A DNA stretch of 64,000 bases from Clavelina lepadiformis (Eukaryota; Chordata; Ascidiacea; Aplousobranchia; Clavelinidae), in assembly GCF_947623445.1 (NCBI RefSeq), contig NC_135240.1, forward strand, positions 23,002,001 through 23,066,000, given 5' to 3'. Numbering within the stretch: position 1 is the first letter of the stretch; each line of letters starts with the position of its first letter. Positions 60,068 through 64,000 of this stretch are shown in pieces. The notes beneath the pieces are model-generated. The model had not been told where the DNA came from. It was given only the letters and a program-made list of their open reading frames with translations, and ran no database searches. The position numbers were made by a program, and so were the translations under genes.

Positions 60068-63000
60068 TTAAAAGAGCTCAGTGTTTTGCAAAAATTTCAA
60101 AGGAGTGTGCCTTGTCTTAGCTAATGGACTTGCAGGCCATGCAAACTTTAATGGAGTTCCTAAAGGCGTAGGAAAAGAAAACACGCCCCTTCTTATAGCA
60201 GATTTTGGTGTGCTCCATCTGAGAAAATAAACACAGTAAATGCTCGTTAACTCCACTTTCCTTGACATGGATAAGTTAAAGTGAGGGGCAAGTCCAAAAA
60301 CAAGTACGCCTCAAATCAAAGAGTAGTTGTCAGCAAATGTACTGGTGAAAGGATTTGTACTTAGATGTAGTGGTTAAACAGTTATTGCCATAAACATGAT
60401 GAAGATGGCGATTCTTATTACTTCAATATAAAAGAGGGGCACTCAGAAAGTTGTGATTCCGTGATAACTAATAAGGAAGGTTGCGTATCTTCCCAATGAG
60501 CACGAGCTGTCCCGAGCGTAGCCAACTTGAACAATCCAGACTCTTACAAACACAACTTGTATTGTTGAACTCATCTGCTTGATCAACAAGTATGCACGAT
60601 ATACATAGCGAGCAAATACCACGCATAGTAGTAATCAATGCCAAAATGTCCAAATGAAGACAGAATCACCGTGTAGTGGGCCACGAAAGAAACAATAGGA
60701 ATGACTCAGGTATTTGGATCAAGTATGAATTAAAAGTTTGCTGTGACCAACAAGTAAAGAGTAATAGATATAATTACAGCATACTTGAGTGTCAATAACA
60801 TTGTGCATTAAATAACCCTAAACTAGCGTACCGTTAGTGTACTGTATATGCTAACCTACAGTACAGTGCAGTCTGGGCTGGTGGAAACAAGAATGCTTTA
60901 CCAGTTAATGTGCTGTTATCTGTGACATTTTTAAGCTGAAAATAGACATTACTTGCTACTAATCACCTACCTATGGAGACGTATTCCATCCAAAACGCGT
61001 TAGCTTGCCTACCATACCTAATGCAAACCCCAGTCACCAAACATACCTTTACATGGTGACGCCATAATGACCACCCTTGTCATAATAGAAGGTCAAATTT
61101 ACGATACAATTTTGGCAATTACGGCTCAACCACTGCCTATTAGTACAAATCCTTTCACCAGTATGATTACTGACAACTACTCTTTGATTTTAAGGCCAAC
61201 TTGATTTTGGACGAGCCCCTCACTTCAAAGCAACTTCATGAGTTTGGCAAATAGCCTATTACAATGAATGTCAATTGTCAGGACAATTAACGGTAATGAG
61301 GTGTTTTAGTGGTTCCCAGAGCATAACTGGTGACTGTAATGTATTATTAATTGACAAATCTTTCATTGCAATGTAAACATTGCAGTGATTATGTGTTGTG
61401 ATACAGTTAAGTTAAAGTCTTGTTAATTGTTGTAAATTAATTATGAACAGAAAAAAATCAAGTTTTACTCACTTCAGATAACTCGGAGTAATCTAATCAT
61501 AAATTCAATAAAACCCTTACTTTAATCTGTCATCTTCTGAATATGACAACACAGATTTCATCCAGGTCCACACGTGGGGATATTTAGCAGCACTAATCTC
61601 AGTGTCCGAAATTGCAAGTATGACATCCCTGTCGATTTTTGATGGTTCATCCCTAAAAATAGAGTACTTCCAAAACATTGGCAATCTAGTGATTTTAAGA
61701 TAAATTGTGACTGTTTTATTTTGTGACTTCACATTGCATATAAAAATGTAGAGATTATGATTAATTAGTAGGTTGATGTTAAAAAATGATACTACTCACC
61801 CAGTGAGATAAACCGTTAGCTTTGAATGAAAATTATCATTTGAATACTGAGTTAAAGGTGTGGTGGTATTTCCTGAGTGATTGAAAGCTGGTAGTAACCT
61901 GCAAAAAACCGGTCCCAAGATACTCAACACTATCTATAAATGCTGCAGTCATTCTCAAAATCATGAATTAAATATTAATTAATAGCATTTTTAACATTGG
62001 TTTCGATTGCCGTTCACCTTTTTAAGTCGGAGCTGTCATCAGAGCTTCCTTCAGATGACTTTGGCAGTGACCTCATGCTCCCATTATCAGACGAGGATTC
62101 TTTTTCATTACAAGCTAAACCAGAAATCTTAGACGATAATTCGCCAGTGACATCTGAATTGGAAACAGAGGCATTAACAGATATATAGCTAGATGACATT
62201 TTCTGCAAAGGTGGTGTCATGTTCGGGTGATGCCTTGTTGAAGTCTCTGTAGAATTCCCAGTGCTCAGATTCTCTGACAACCGAAACATTTGCTCTTTCC
62301 TTGCTTTTATCAATGTTTCTCGCAAGAAAAACAATTGTTTTTCTTTGGACGTTACATTGTTTGGACTAGTTTTGTTTTCCACCAATGGCGTATGAGGTGT
62401 CCGGGTGTTTGTTGGGGTTGAAGTAACTGAATAAAGGCCCCTACTCTTAGTGACACTTCCGTGTTCTTTAGCAATGTCATCGTCATGTTTACAAGTGGTT
62501 CCTGTTTTTGATACATTTTCATCCACACTCACGTCCCCCATTTGTGAACATAATTCTTTTAATGAATCATCACTTGATTCAAAAACAGAGACTTCTATAT
62601 CACTGGATGGTGGTGAATATTTCCTTTCTGTCCTAATAACAAACAAGGAAATGCAGTGGTGCATTACAGTAGGAATTGCAAAAATTCCTACGTATGACAT
62701 CCTACATTAAATGTCTTACTGCTTTATTAAATAAGTTTCCAACTGAGTGAGACCATCATCAGTTGTGAAATCAGCAAAGTTTTGAAGGAAATCCCAGTAT
62801 TCGAGCCACGGGATCTGAGCTTTCTTGGCCAATTCTCTTCCTATTCTTTCTTCACCTCGATCAACATCTGACCGCCGAATGTCTCTGAACCTTCGACCTA
62901 AATTTATACATAGAGATTAAAAAAGTTAAAAAGACAACAAGTTAAAAATCAAAGACCCCTTGTTACGTACCGCATATTCCCTTCTTATCAGGAGTGGTCC

Positions 63001-64000
63001 ACGATCGTTGCATTTCCTTAGCTTCTTGGCTAGCCATTGGGCCTGCCAAAGCGTTAACAACAAGTACTGGAGCAGTGGGGTCGTCGCTGTCTCTGGGCAG
63101 ATCAAGTGATCCATGCGAGATATCTCCAGTTGTCAGCAATTTTCCAACAGATGGTGGCATGGAGTTATCATGTGATCGAACCAGGGGTACAAAGTATTGA
63201 TCACGGAAAAACGACTCAACTTGTGACCTGCAAACACATAGCAGAGATGGCAAAACAGGTCAATATCTTAATGATATCGGTGTCTTTTTACAAAGCACCT
63301 GTTGACCTTGAGCAAGATGTAGCAACCCAGGGTAATAATTCGACCATGCAAAATAATTTTAATATATTACAGACATATACATCTTTTTTACAAACTTGCA
63401 CATACTTGGCGCTTGGATCCTTTCTTCGTCCACATATAACATCACTAGGAGTCTGATCAAATTTATTTTTCATTGTCTTGCAACATAACGGGTGAGATGA
63501 AAGTTCAATTACTACATCTTAAAGTGAAATCAAAAAAATTAAATGAGTACAGTGAAAAATGTCTGCACCATAAATACACAATAAATCTTTATGTATACTT
63601 GTGCAAAATTTACCGACAAATCCGAACTTGCAAGCTATGTGAAGCGGGGTTTCATAAAAGCCCTTTTCAGGGGTGTTCAAATATAGATCCACAATACGGT
63701 CTATGCGCTGTGTAAGGATATTCTCATCAACTTTGGTACAAGCAGAGTTACTTGCATACATTAATTCATGAAAAGCAGGTTCTTGCAAAATGGCAAGAAG
63801 TTTTTCTACGATGTTGGGCCGATTGAATTTCGAAGCAATATGAAGAGCATTATATCTGTGAGGTGCATTACAAGAAATAAAATTAAATTAGCCTTGGGGT
63901 CAACAGTAAGCCGTTAAAGTTATTAAAAAATCCCAATAAACATGAAGCTTTTTCATTAGAGTCTTTACCTTACATTCGGTTTCAGCAGAACTGGAGCATC
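60068..64000 (-). CDS. ANKLE2: ANKLE2 (ankyrin repeat and LEM domain protein 2), 3' part; 5' end beyond window
   Basis: Inner-nuclear-membrane/ER protein that recruits PP2A to dephosphorylate BAF during nuclear envelope reassembly (family knowledge). Minus-strand exons in the window: 64000-63969 (partial), 63855-63614, 63517-63406, 63227-62971, 62897-62720, 62632-62018, 61898-61800, 61652-61521 and 60218-60068, all GT-AG with consistent phase. Ankyrin-type segments YNALHIASK and ETPLHIACKFGF are followed by the ANKLE2-specific region: TPSDVICGRRK, FFRDQYFVPLVR, RGEERIGRELA and IPWLEYWDFL, each matching vertebrate ANKLE2. A Ser/Thr-rich region fills the 615-nt exon. The last two exons carry DEPSKIDRDV and SYSEDDRLKWSTPKSA, matching EEPSKLDQDV and CYSPSDRQSWPSPA. 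The LEM and membrane parts lie off the right edge. Reading straight through the 61521 donor would give a false stop at 61517. Confidence 0.93.
60279..61227. mobile_element. DNA-transposon-like element with about 95-bp inverted ends, in the last ANKLE2 intron
   Basis: The left arm from 60279 (AAGTGAGGGGC.AGTCCAAAA... AATCAAAGAGTAGTTGTCAG ... GGTGAAAGGATTTGTACT) is repeated inverted, about 80 percent identical, finishing near 61226. The interior shares a stretch with 42075-42150. No transposase frame and no clear target duplication. Superfamily not assigned. Confidence 0.7.

Noticed and set aside
61517-61521. ANKLE2 ending at the TAA at 61519-61517
   Set aside because: A GTAAGG donor precedes the stop in phase 2, and the exon at 60218-60068 continues the conserved vertebrate C-terminal alignment (DRLKWSTPKSA).
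1-64000. CRISPR arrays, operons, ribosome-binding sites or prophage
   Set aside because: The window is clearly eukaryotic (spliced genes, AATAAA signals, SECIS); no spaced direct-repeat array was seen.

Overview
This is a 64 kb stretch of an AT-rich animal nuclear genome. Genes are small and compact: introns are often 60-400 bp, several genes have a single coding exon, and conserved metazoan genes alternate with repeat-littered spacers. An insulin-superfamily gene, a selenocysteine glutathione peroxidase, UFM1, ANKLE2 and a WDR49/CFAP337-type gene, together with the gene density, suggest an invertebrate deuterostome, most likely a tunicate (Ciona-like). The species is inferred, not proven.

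Layout. 1-6.5 kb: no recognisable gene. 6.5-7.65 kb (+): insulin/IGF-like prohormone with the family's phase-1 intron. 12.05-13.53 kb (-): six-exon CRAL-TRIO protein related to the N-terminal half of MOSPD2. 13.7-15.7 kb (-): GPx4-type glutathione peroxidase with an in-frame TGA (Sec), a credible SECIS in the 3'UTR and two possible N-termini. 19.4-20.7 kb (-): intronless HPDL dioxygenase. 21.7-23.9 kb: hAT element, then a hAT-ended block containing a dead Penelope-like element. 27.2 and 33.2 kb: palindromic repeat family. 30.0-31.3 kb (-): intronless mannose-6-phosphate isomerase. 33.5 and 35.0 kb: two short hAT-like elements with perfect 8-bp target duplications. 37.1-37.9 kb (+): small secreted peptide, not recognised. 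41.4-41.7 kb (-): RPA3. 43.6-52.9 kb (-): complete 24-exon EF-hand/WD40 gene (WDR49/WDY type, 1180 aa). 57.75-59.2 kb (+): UFM1. 60.1-64.0 kb (-): 3' part of ANKLE2, running off the right edge.

The genes do not form an operon-like set. They cover redox and lipid-peroxide defence (GPx4), aromatic/quinone metabolism (HPDL), sugar-phosphate metabolism (MPI), DNA replication (RPA3), nuclear envelope (ANKLE2), protein modification (UFM1), cilia (WDR49-like) and secreted signalling (insulin-like, small peptide). UFM1 and ANKLE2 are tail-to-tail, with back-to-back AATAAA signals one base apart. All multi-exon models were assembled by hand from splice sites and reading phase; for each complete model, total exon length is a multiple of three.
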